A DNA stretch of 64,000 bases from Guyanagaster necrorhizus (lineage: Eukaryota > Basidiomycota > Agaricomycetes > Agaricales > Physalacriaceae), in the NCBI RefSeq assembly GCF_019112545.1, contig NW_025064897.1, positions 122,581-186,580 on the forward strand, written 5' to 3'. Of the stretch, positions 47,823 through 56,977 are shown piece by piece (the first letter of the stretch is position 1; the number at the start of each line of letters is the position of its first letter). A model generated the notes under the pieces. It was not told the DNA's origin and searched no databases. It saw nothing but the letters and a program-made list of their open reading frames with translations. Made by a program: the position numbers and the translations under genes.

Positions 47823-49190
47823 TTACAAAGAAGCGGAATCCGAAGGACCCACACCGGAACCCAAACTCTCCCCCTGCTCCTTCAACTCCTCTATATCCTT
47901 GTCCAGCCCCTTCAACAGCGCCTCCCAAAGATCCTCCACCTCCTGATCCCTCTCATCCTTGAAAATCAGTCAGGCCTTCTTCCAGGCCTCCACCTCGGAC
48001 TCCAAAAACAGCTCCGAAGGAGACGACATATCATCAGAACCGTAGTCGTCTTGAAGACCTGCCACAGTACCACGAACATCCGCCACCTCGTTCGCCAACT
48101 CATCCACACGACGCATCAACTTGCGTATCAATTTTGAAAGTTGGTGGAGACTGGCAGAGACCTCCACACTGCTGATCACCTTGCTCATGGTGACCCTCTT
48201 GTTGAATGAACAGGCGGTTTTCTTGATCTTGCAGCGAGAGCAAGTCTGCCCTCGACCGGTGCCTTCGGTTACCAGGCATGCATAACACTGGGCACCATCT
48301 TGACGACAGCACACACAACTCCCTAAAAACAAAAAAGCTAAGTTGAGCCATGAAAGAAAACCAAGACACTTACTTTCACCATCTAACAATTCCTCGCCCC
48401 CCACTGGTCCCACCACTTCCAACTTTGCCCACTTTTTGGGGCTAACAACCACCTCTGTCCCACTGCCATCCACTACGCTCCTCGACCTGAACTTGCATTT
48501 ACGGCCTTTCTCCGCCGGACCCACTGCCTTTCTCTTCCCCTCCCACACCCTCTTCCTCCCCTCCAGAGTCCCCTCGGATTCCTCGGACTCATCATCTCCC
48601 TCAGTCCCCTTGTCCTGTTCATCATTGGATTCCGGAGGTGTAGGGCGAGTCACCTTCTTGAAGCGAAGACCAGGGCCAGGACCATACCATTCCGCCAAAA
48701 CTTGACGCAGCCAAAAATCAGTGGCCTCCGCGGGGGTCATCAGCAACCCATCCTCCATAACCATCCCCTCTGGCTCTACCTCCTCAGCCTCAGCCCTCAC
48801 CGCCGCCTCCGTGGCCTCTCTCTCCGCAGCCTCCCTCTCCGTGGCCTCCCTCTCCTCAGCCGCCCTCCGAGCCGCCTCCCTCAATGCCTCCTCTGCCTCC
48901 TTAGCCCACCTCTCCGTGGCTTGCCAAACCTCCTCCCTCTTCCTCTCCAATTCCTCCTTCTGCTCCTTTTTCCGTGCCTCCCAGGCCACATGGTCCGCTC
49001 GGACCTTTTCCTCCTGCTCTTGCTCCCTTTGCCATTCCACATGACTCTCCACGGCCTCCGTGTATTCTTCCTCCGCGGCCTCCCATTCTAGATGAAACAA
49101 TTCTTTGGCCTCTTCAGGGCCATCGGGGGTGGATCCCCTCACCAGAGGCTCGGGAGTGCATGAGTGACGATACGTGGTGAGTGATGACAT
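47823..49190 (-). CDS. Antisense accessory gene of family-2 element C: coiled coil + zinc-cluster-like protein
   Basis: Transcribed against gag-pol from next to the 3' LTR. Likely ATG at 49190 (MSSLTTYRHSCTPEPLV). Exon 1 is 49190-48374, the intron 48373-48323 (51 bp, GTAAGT...TTTTTAG), exon 2 48322-47970, giving about 389 residues to TGA. Domains: FHLEWEAAEEEY then about 110 residues of Glu/Lys/Ala/Arg coiled coil, an ETD-like helical block before GPGLRFKKVTR, an acidic patch, a basic nuclear-targeting-like stretch (KGRKCKFRSR), and, across the splice, cysteines spaced CX2CX6C-X14-CX2CX6C (CVCCRQDGAQC and CSRCKIKKTAC), reminiscent of fungal Zn2Cys6 clusters. A heptad-like C-terminus follows. 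TGA (47972-47970) is followed by 48 conserved codons to TAA at 47823. No stop interrupts the main frame although gag and pol are broken. DNA binding or regulation is an inference. Product unknown. Confidence 0.7.
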
Positions 49191-49300
49191 AGGCGATGAT
49201 GGTGGTTTCAGATCAAGATACAAAACTCCCACGGCCACCAACAATCCTCCATGTGGTCCCACCGGCCATCGGGATCAGCGCTCTTGAGGGCAAGAACGCT

Positions 49301-49313
49301 AAAGGGGGGATAC
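49301..49313 (+). promoter_or_regulatory. Family-2 polypurine tract of element C
   Basis: AAAGGGGGGATAC directly before the 3' LTR, conserved in all family-2 copies seen here. Confidence 0.65.
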
Positions 49314-49805
49314 TGTTACGCGCATGCCGCCAGCCTTCGTGTCACCTCAACCAACCACAAATTCTATCACGCTACCCACCGGACTCTGGCCGCTTCCCAT
49401 TACCTACTAATTTCATTTCACCATTATCATTTCACATCTGTATTTCACATTGTAATACCTAGACCCCGAACTCGGTAGCGAATATTCACACCGGAATCCA
49501 ATGGAACCCGACTTGGAATTAGCTACCATTAGTATATAAAGCCATGTATATCACCATAACTACTTAGTTCAAATATCAACTTGGATAAGCCATCTACACT
49601 TCATACTCACTCCTCCCTATCTCATCCGTCGGATTCCACTCCGAAGGATACTCCTGTTCACTTCTCTGACAGAACTCCGTTCTGTCCATCCAGATCCTTG
49701 GGCCCCGACTCAAGGGTGACGTTGCCAATAGCTTCATCAACGCCCATGCACTCCGCCGGACTCCGCACGTGCACTCAAGCCCACTCGATTGGCATGTTCC
49801 TAACA
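49314..49805 (+). repeat. Family-2 3' LTR of element C (492 bp)
   Basis: TGTTACGCGCATGCC to TTCCTAACA, same length as its partner with no indels. On its left it also lies at the 5' side of the antisense gene, so it may carry that gene's promoter. Confidence 0.95.
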
Positions 49806-49810
49806 CTTAT

Positions 49811-52800
49811 GATACTTCTGTAGCTATGCCTATGCCATTAAATATGCATTCAAATATACCAGCAGTTGACACACAACCTAAGAAGTCGCAAAGAAAAACT
49901 CAAACACCCATGAGCCGAACAGAGACAGAGAGTCCTTCAAGATGGCTTAAACCATTTGACACTGAATGGACCTGGAGGGCCATCAAAGGAGCAGTTGACA
50001 GGAATGCAGCCAGGGCCATCCTACGGGGATGGGTACATAAAACCAGGGGAGAAGAAGTCACAGAAGAAGTAGTGGAAGCATTGACAAATGCCGAACAAAG
50101 TAGAGCCCTTGAGTGGCTGGATGAACTGAAAGGGCCCCGAAAGTTCATCAGACGCGTCAAGACCCCGGGACGGGACCTAACAATAAAAGTGCAGATCGAA
50201 ACCCTAACCAACAGAGCAATGCATTCAGTAACCGCCCTGATTGACAGCAGATGTATGGGCAGTTCAATCAATCAAAGCTTTGTACTCTAAAATAAACTCC
50301 CCACCCAATCCACAGCCACCCCAATACCCATGTATAATGCCGATGGAACAAAGAATCAAGCTGAGTCCATTACAGAGTTTGTTGAACTTCAATTGACTAT
50401 TGGGAATCACTCTGAACGGATCGATCTCACTGTAACAGATCTAGGATCCAAGGAGTTATTCCTGGGACATGATTGGCTCATTCGACACAACCCATTTATC
50501 AACTGGAAGACCAGATGACTCATCTTCGCTCGGTGCCAATGTTGAAAAATCTCATTCAAGCTATCTGATGAAGACCCAGGGGACAGATGGGATGAAGAAA
50601 TGGAAGACAGCGAGACCATCCTAGCCGTTGACCTACAAAAAGAAATCCATATTCGGGCAGTACACTACACCAATAACCTGGCAGCCAAGGCCAACCAAAG
50701 AAAGGAGGAAAAGACATTTGAAGAGATGGTGCTAGAGTGGACATGGGACTACAGGGACCTCTTTGAAAAGGAAAGCTTCGACGAGCTTTCCAGTCCAAAA
50801 CCTTAGGATCATGCTATCGAGTTAATCCCTAATGCCAATGCTAATCTGGACTGCAAAACCTATCCCCTCGGTATCCAGGAACAGCAGGAACTTGACAGAT
50901 TCCTCAATGAAAACCTATCCAGCAGACGTATTCAGCCTTCCAAGTCTCCAATGGCATCACCATTCTTCTTCATAAAAAAGAAGGATGGCAAACTCCGACC
51001 TGTTCAGGACTACTGCAAGCTAAACGAAATGACCATCAAGAACCGATATCTGTTACCTCTGATCTCAGAACTTATGGACAAGCTTCATGAGGCTAAATAT
51101 TATACCAAGCTTGACGTCTGTTGGGAATACAATAACATTAGGATCAAGAAAGGAGACGAGTGGAAAGCAGCCTTCCAGACTAACCAAGACCTGTTCAAAC
51201 CAATGGTTATATTCTTTGGCTTGACTAACTCACCAGCCACCTTCCAATGGATGATGAATGATATATTCAAAAACCTCATCGCCACTGGGAAGGTCACGAT
51301 TTACCTAGACAATATCCTCATCATGTCTAAGACAAGAGAGGAGCACTGTGACCTGGTCCGACAAGTATTTGCTCTCATGAGAAAATACAAGTTGTTTCTC
51401 AAGGCAGAGAAGTGCGAGTTCAAGGTATTACAGACAGAATACCTCAGAGTAATCATTAGTGAAGGGAGCATCAGAATGGACCTGATTAAGATGGCAGAAG
51501 TGATGGAGTGGCCGACACTAGTCAAAAAGGAGCTACAATCCTTCCTTGGGTTCACGAACTTCTATCAATGGTTTATTTGGGACTATAGCAAAATCATCCA
51601 TCCCATGACCCAACTTACCGGTAACGCCCCTTGAAGATGAGGAAACCCTCAACAGCATGCCTTTGATGACCTAAAAAGGCAACTGGCTGAGGATGTGGTC
51701 CTAGCCATACCATCTCAAGAGGGGAAGTTTTGTATCAAGACTGATTCAAGCGATGGAGCCATAGGTGCTGTATTGTCGCAAGAGCAGGACGGGAAGTGGC
51801 AGCTGGTAGCCTTCCTCTCCAAAGCATTGACCATGACAGAGAGGAATTATGAGATCTATGATAAGGAACTACTGGCAATAATGATCGCCCTAGAAGAATG
51901 GCGACATTATTTGATCAGTACCCCCGAGACTTTCGAGATCTGGACAGATCACCAAAATCTCAGATATTTCCAACAGCTGCAAAAACTGAATCGCTGACAA
52001 GCCCGATGGGTCACTGAACTCGCCCAGTATCAATACACTCTCCATCATAAGGCTGAAGTGGCAAACAAGAAAGCCGACCTCCTTTTCCATCGGGCCGACC
52101 ATGACCAAGGAAGAGACGATAATGCAGGAGTCACAATACTCCAACCCCAACATTTCCGAGCATTGATTATGCCAACAGAAGAGGAGATTCATGAGCGGAT
52201 AAAAAGCACAACCCAAGACACCCATAAATGAGATCAAAGGATCACTCCCTCACTAAATCACAAATGAGAGATAACAAAAGAGGAAGGAATGATCCAATAC
52301 AATGGAAGAATTTATATCCTACGGGACTATAGTCTACACAGGGAAATCATTGCCACATGTCACAATCATGCTACAGCGAGACACTCAGGCATCACCAAAA
52401 CCAAGGAACTCATCCTGCAAAACTATTGGTGGCCAAAACTTGGCAATGACATCATGTCCTATGTCAAAGCCTGTGAAATGTGCCAAAGGGGAAAAGCCTC
52501 CATGCAGCCACGAGCAGCCCCCCTACACCCAAATGAAATACCATCATGCCTATGGACTCATATCTTGGTAGATATGATCACCAGGTTACTGGACTGCAAT
52601 GGCTATGATGCCATTCTCGTCATAGTCGATCAGTTCTCCAAAGCCATCATCCTGATCACATGCTCCACAGAGTTAACCTCAGAAGGATGGGCCAAAATCC
52701 TATGTGATAAAGTATATTCCAAATACAGGATGCCTCAAGTCATCATCTCGGATCAAGGACCCCAATTTGTCTCCAAGTTTCTCAATGACTTATATAAACT

Positions 52801-53629
52801 ACTCAACATCAAGCGAAACACTTCGACGGCTTATCACCCACAAACAGATAGGCAAACCGAATGCACCAATCAGGAGGTTGAAAAATACCTCTGACTGTTC
52901 ATTAACTACCACCAAGATGACTGAGTTGAATGGCTCACCTTAGCTGCCTTTCAACATAACAACTGAGTCTATTCCACCACTGGCCAGACCCCATTTTTCA
53001 TCAATCATGGGCGACATCCCCATGTCACCCACACAGCGCATTATAAAACCATGACACCTGCCTCTACAGACTTCGCTACAACTATGACAAAGATTCACAA
53101 CGAAACCAAGACTGCCCTCAAAAAGGCCACCTCCACAATGAAAAAACAGTATGACAAACATCATTGCCCAACACATACATATAATATCAATGATAAAGTA
53201 TGGCTGGATACAATGAATCTTCACTTGCCCCGACTAAAGCGGAAGCTCGCTGACAAACGAACTGGCCCTTTCCCTATCATGGCAAAAATAGGAGAAGCTG
53301 CCTACAAACTATGTCTACCAGCAGAATGGAAAATCCACGATGTGTTCAATGAAACACTTCTATCTTCATATATTGCCCCAGCCTTTCCTAATCAAGAACG
53401 TCCCCTGCTGCCACCGCCTGACCTAGTCAATGATGAAGAACACTACGAAATCGACCAAGTCCTGAACCATAAACTCCGAAAGGTCAAAGCACATGGCAGG
53501 GGAATGATGACGACAGTGGATTATCTCATAAGCTGGAAAGGTTACAGACCAGAATCCAACCAATGGATCAACGAAAAACACATGGCAGCAGATGAGGCCA
53601 TATATGAATACAAGCTTTCTCTTAATTAA
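49811..53629 (+). pseudogene. Family-1 Pol of element B, main part
   Basis: Continues from 41663. Protease TALIDSRCMGSSIN (50230-50280; the glycine of DSG is Arg). RT (50850-51450) with palm motif YLDN at 51302-51313. RNase H (51690-52000, KTDSSDGAIGAVLS). Integrase zinc region HNHAT..CEMCQRGKA (52355-52500) and core (52550-52890, AYHPQTDRQTE). Chromodomain near 53430-53610, ending KLSLN-TAA. Stops include 50288-50290, 50518, 50806, 51632, 51997, 52228 and 52894. From 52289 the integrase is open over 200 codons and from 53051 the C-terminal 192 codons are open, so this is the most complete family-1 Pol in the window. Confidence 0.88.
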
Positions 53630-53663
53630 AGCCATCAGGACAATAGTCTTAATGAGAGGGTAA

Positions 53664-54098
53664 TGTTACAATTTTTCTCTTCTCATTACTCTTTTACCCC
53701 TATTTATGCTTAGTCAGAGGGTATAAGACCATGGGAGAGCTTAGTCAGCATAACTAACTCATCCATCAAGTCATCTCAACAATCAAGCCCAACAATGCAC
53801 AAAGCATCCTTTTATGTACAGTAATGGTGCTCAAGGACAATGGACACCATGGACACAGACAGACACAATAAGTAGTGATATAATTAGGAGCACCTGTATA
53901 GTATTTAAGACCAATGCTCTCGCTGGTAAACTCCAGCTTCGAGCTAAAGTTTATACACACTATTCTACCTCGAGTCAACATCTGACCTTGTGTCACATCA
54001 AACGGATATACAAACCAGTGAACTCAGGTGATTCCTCGAAGTGCAAAGGAATGCCTGTTTATCACATGTATCTGTCCACGTGATGCTTGGGCTTAACA
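53664..54098 (+). repeat. Family-1 3' LTR of element B (435 bp)
   Basis: TGTTACAATTTTTCTC to GGGCTTAACA, preceded by the purine-rich AATGAGAGGGTAA. Same length as the 5' LTR. All visible differences are transitions. Confidence 0.92.
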
Positions 54099-54103
54099 CT
54101 TTA

Positions 54104-54233
54104 TCTTGAGTCAACTTGTATTGACCTTGAGACATAACACTGCTACATCTAGTGAACTCAAGCATAACTGTATAAACTCAATACAGCACTCATTTATCAT
54201 ATATTAGTGGTTATATGTCACTTGAGCCTAACA
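54104..54233 (+). repeat. Family-1 3' LTR of element A, right part
   Basis: Continuation of 37554-37865 after the CTTTA duplication: TCTTGAGTCAACTTG through TTTATCATATATTAG to TTGAGCCTAACA. Followed by GAAAG, the decayed copy of the GAGAG target duplication. Confidence 0.85.
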
Positions 54234-54439
54234 GAAAGACTGTCTTATAAGATTTTGGACTGACTCAGATCACATCATAGTTGACCCCATTACCTGTTAA
54301 AATCACACTTGATAACTTCCAGTCTCCAACCACTCAAGCTGAACATAATGAGATAGCAAACATTTCTTACTAAAATCTCCTTAGACATATCATGTGAAGA
54401 CAGTTGGCAACTCATTCTGATTTTTGTTATCTAGTCAGT
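54234..54439 (+). pseudogene. Element F, continuation
   Basis: After the duplication the frame reads TVL*DFGLTQITS*LTPLPV and runs on through about 60 residues with four TGA/TAG/TAA codons at likely Arg/Gln/Trp positions. It is in phase with ALSVLYQTQRE at the end of 19166. No domain recognised. Confidence 0.55.
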
Positions 54440-54603
54440 ATCTTGTCTTAGGTTAGAAATTTAAAATATGATATATGGATGTGAAATGCTGAGAGAAAAT
54501 CAAATGAAGAGAAATAGTAGATAGCCAGAGACCAGTGGAGTCTAAGAGACAGCAGTTTGATGTTTTGTTGGTGTGAAGCAGAGCCATTGGCATGTACATA
54601 ACA
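54440..54603 (-). repeat. Family-2 LTR fragment, minus orientation
   Basis: ATATGGATGTGAAATG...GGCATGTACATAACA resembles the last 150 bp of the minus-oriented family-2 LTR. The other end is missing or too diverged to see. Followed by the PPT complement GTATTCCCCCCTTAGC. Confidence 0.7.
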
Positions 54604-55345
54604 GTATTCCCCCCTTAGCATTCTTGCTCTCAAGAGCACAGATCCTGATGGCTAGTGGAGAAGCATATGGAAAATTTTTGCATGAGTGTGAGAATTTTGC
54701 AACTTAAACTGCTACCACCACTATCTCCATCAGCTCACTGTACCCTCTGTCATTATCTTTCTCCAATATCTACTATCACATCTTACCAATTGTCCATAAC
54801 CCCAGAGCCCTTTGTGCAGATGCTGATGCTGGATGGTTTCAAGAAAGAGCAAGAAATGTTTCATCTAGAGTGGACTATGGCAGAGGACAAGTATCAGGAG
54901 GCCATAGAGTGGCATTAGGAGTGGAAGGTGGTACAGGTCTGAAAGGATTGCAAAGTAAGAGTGAATGCAAAGTATATGGCTCATGCAGAAAAGGTGCAGG
55001 CATTGAAGAGAAGAAGGAGTCACTCAGATTGGAGCAGGAGCAGAAAGCTATAGAGACAGTGGAAAAGGCTAAAGCTGAGGCAAAGGAGCAGGTGGTGAGA
55101 CAGGGGAGGGAGGCAATGGAGGCCACAGCAAGAGAGAGCCAGAGTGAGGAAGGCATGGTGTCTGAGTTGACACTGGTGGAGGCCATGGAGAGGAGGTGAA
55201 ATGACTTATTGGTGGAGTATGGTGGGAGTATTTATGAGCACCTGCCTACTCCTCATCATCAGACTCTATCTTATAATCTCTCTTCTGCTTGACCCTATGG
55301 ACCTTCTGCCTTTATGCCTGCTATCTATCACACTCATAGATTTCT
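54604..55345 (+). pseudogene. Antisense accessory gene, copy in a minus family-2 fragment
   Basis: On + because its element is minus-oriented. It keeps TPEPFV..DGFKKEQEMFHLEW and the Glu/Lys/Ala coiled coil (54655-54918, frame change, then 54960-55199) and a VEAMERR block equivalent to the region after the coiled coil. The zinc-cluster part is missing: the sequence turns into an opposite-strand copy near 55345. The C-terminus is therefore lost. Confidence 0.65.
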
Positions 55346-55956
55346 TCTTTCCTACAGCATCTGAAGCTGCTCAATCTTTATCTTTCTCTCTCTTCTTCCT
55401 CTTCAACTCCTTGTGGGCCTGTCCTTTCAGCCTCTTGTCTCCACCTTCTGCTCCTTCATCCACCATCTCAGCCTCATTCTTATACCTTTTCTTCTCCTCT
55501 GTGGCTGCTTTGACTCTAGTTTCTTTTGCTCTCCTTTCCTTCTCTAACCTCACCTTCTCTGTGGCCTCTGCCTCTGCTCTTGCCTCCTCCTCCATGGCCT
55601 TCTTCAAGTCAGTTTCTGCTGCCTCACAGCAGTTGCAGCCTTCCATTCCAACCTCTTCTTCTTCTGTCATGCTTCCACAGCCTGCTGATACTCTTTCTCA
55701 GCAGCTTCATGCTTTAGGTAAAAAGGATGGCAACATTGATATCTTTGGGTGTCAGAGGGCATGCATAGAGCTCAGAGCTTATGGACACATGATAGTTGGA
55801 CATGTTCAATGTCAAGAAAAGAAAATCAAGAATCAATAGTGAAAGTAAGAGGTCAAGTTGTAAAACACCATGTAATTTCACTCCTACATTCTATGCAGTC
55901 TTGCTCAGCCATCAGGATCTGCACTCTTGAGGGCAAGAATGCTAAGAGGGAAATAC
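55346..55956 (-). pseudogene. Antisense accessory gene, copy in a plus family-2 fragment
   Basis: Minus strand from 55720 down: EAAEKEYQQAVEA, a stop, then 55670-55371 with about 100 residues of Glu/Lys/Arg coiled coil and a KRKKREK basic stretch. It is more lysine-rich than the other copies and looks like a diverged subfamily. The 5' end near 55945 adjoins the polypurine tract (CTAAGAGGGAAATAC) and LTR. Truncated at 55346 against the oppositely oriented copy. Confidence 0.65.
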
Positions 55957-56478
55957 TGTCACATGTATGCTATAGATCTCTGATTCACAAACCAACTTAA
56001 GAGTTTCCACATGATGAAGGAATACTGAGTGTCTCCCTTTTCCTTCAAATCATTGCACCTCATGGAATCCTGCAGCATACTACCATTTTATTTCTTATTT
56101 CAAACTATATTTCATTTACTAGCTTATTTCCAATCCAACTCTGAAATGGTAGTGAAGAGATTACCTATTGGAATCCATCAGACTCTGACTCAGATTAGCT
56201 ACTTAGTATATAAGCTATAGAAAATCTTGTACTACCTTGGTTTGAATATCAACTTGGTTCAGCCCAATAACTCTTTGACCTCCAGTCAATACTCTTGTCT
56301 GTGGATCTCTGACTCTATTGGACTCTTCACCTGCTATCTCTATCCATGGACTTCCATCTGCAGTTCTTCTTAGAGCTTCAGCTCAGAGATGACATTGCTA
56401 ATAGCTTTGCCTAAGCCCATGCACTTTGCACATCCTGCTACATGCATCTTTCTCTCTTCTATTGACATGTTCCTAACA
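55957..56478 (+). repeat. Family-2-like 3' LTR (522 bp), diverged
   Basis: Starts TGTCACATGTATGC and ends ACATGTTCCTAACA. The central TTAGTATATAAGC box and CCAATAACTCT-type segments are recognisable, but small indels make it longer than the 492-bp type. This is the rightmost repeat before host sequence. Confidence 0.75.
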
Positions 56479-56480
56479 AT

Positions 56481-56627
56481 GCTCTATGCCTGAGGAAGGT
56501 TTTCTCAACATCAGCCTTGGAAGCAAGTACTGGAGTGGTCTTTGCAGCACTGGTTGAGTCACCAACAGCATCGAGGCTTGCTAGCAATGTTGAGGGACTA
56601 GAAAGGGACATGGATGAGATTGATTAG
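56481..56627 (+). pseudogene. Possible C-terminal stub of a host gene cut by the LTR
   Basis: Directly after the LTR a 48-codon open frame reads LRKVFSTSALEASTGVVFAA and continues to ...RDMDEID and TAG at 56625-56627. The composition is like an ordinary soluble protein and unlike the repeats. No family recognised. If real, the upstream part of the gene lies beyond the left end of the repeat block. It may equally be chance. Confidence 0.3.
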
Positions 56628-56977
56628 GACAATATTTAATCTGTTCTTGATTTTTTTCACCAGCCTTTTGTTATTAACTCATTAGAAAGTCTGTTTTTCA
56701 CATCTTACTCACATTATTTCACAAAAATTTTATTAACAATTAATAACCTAGTGAATAAATACCCTCAAACCATGTCATTAACAGGACTACAGAACGAAAG
56801 CCAAGGCCGAGTGATGGGAGTGACAAAGCTATGTCACGCTGTCCCGTCACGTTCTGTGACAAAGACTCCTCTCAAGTGCTTATTGCTCTCCAGTGAGCTC
56901 ATCATCGTCCACGTTCTCCTCGCGCCTCCTATCGGCGTTTACTACACTGGAGAACCGTAAATATTTGCTGTACCACC
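56628..56977 (+). promoter_or_regulatory. 5' region of the LRG1-type gene
   Basis: No gene seen. CpG reappears from about 56790. A pyrimidine-rich stretch (CATCGTCCACGTTCTCCTCGC and neighbours, 56905-56930) lies about 50-70 bp before the ATG, a common core-promoter feature of basidiomycete genes. AATAAATACC at 56753 is a weak TATA-like candidate. Confidence 0.4.

Larger units (their letters stand above)
41664..49805 (+). mobile_element. Family-2 retrotransposon C with antisense gene
   Basis: Two 492-bp LTRs (41664-42155 and 49314-49805) with an exact CTTAT target duplication (41659-41663 and 49806-49810). Internal order is gag and pol on +, then a spliced accessory gene on -, then the polypurine tract. 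By eye the LTRs differ at about 20 positions, all transitions and about 17 in CpG context, giving about 96% identity. It is the youngest datable insertion in the window, consistent with being innermost. Stops in gag (42231) and pol (45129, 45447, 45644, 46029, 47568) make it defective. Confidence 0.95.
37866..54098 (+). mobile_element. Family-1 retrotransposon B, split by element C
   Basis: Two 435-bp LTRs (37866-38300 and 53664-54098) with an exact CTTTA duplication (37861-37865 and 54099-54103), inside the 3' LTR of element A. Internal order is leader, gag, pol, with family-2 element C inserted near the start of pol. About 31 differences between its LTRs, all transitions and no indels by eye. 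It has stop codons in gag and pol but is the best preserved family-1 copy. Confidence 0.92.
19167..54233 (+). mobile_element. Composite family-1 element A with nested insertions (35 kb)
   Basis: Outer limits are a family-1 5' LTR (19167-19638) and the split family-1 3' LTR (37554-37865 plus 54104-54233). Flanking 5-mers are GAGAG (19162-19166) and GAAAG (54234-54238), a target duplication with one G-to-A change. Element F's reading frame resumes across it. Inside are gag-pol (A1), a second partial gag with pol (A2), element D on minus and element B (with C inside) on plus. The single target site is well supported. How two gag-pol units share it is not. Confidence 0.7.

Noticed and set aside
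49191..49262. Extending the antisense protein of element C to 49262 (430 residues, starting GPHGGLLV)
   Set aside because: That start is a GTG codon; the first in-frame ATG is at 49190, and an ATG nearer the LTR (ATGGCCGGTGGG) is in another frame unless a further intron exists.
55201..55839. 212-residue plus-strand frame rich in Leu/Ser/Phe, resembling a membrane protein
   Set aside because: It is the complement of the Glu/Lys-rich coiled coil encoded on the minus strand at 55371-55670 joined to the end of the plus-strand copy; no independent support.
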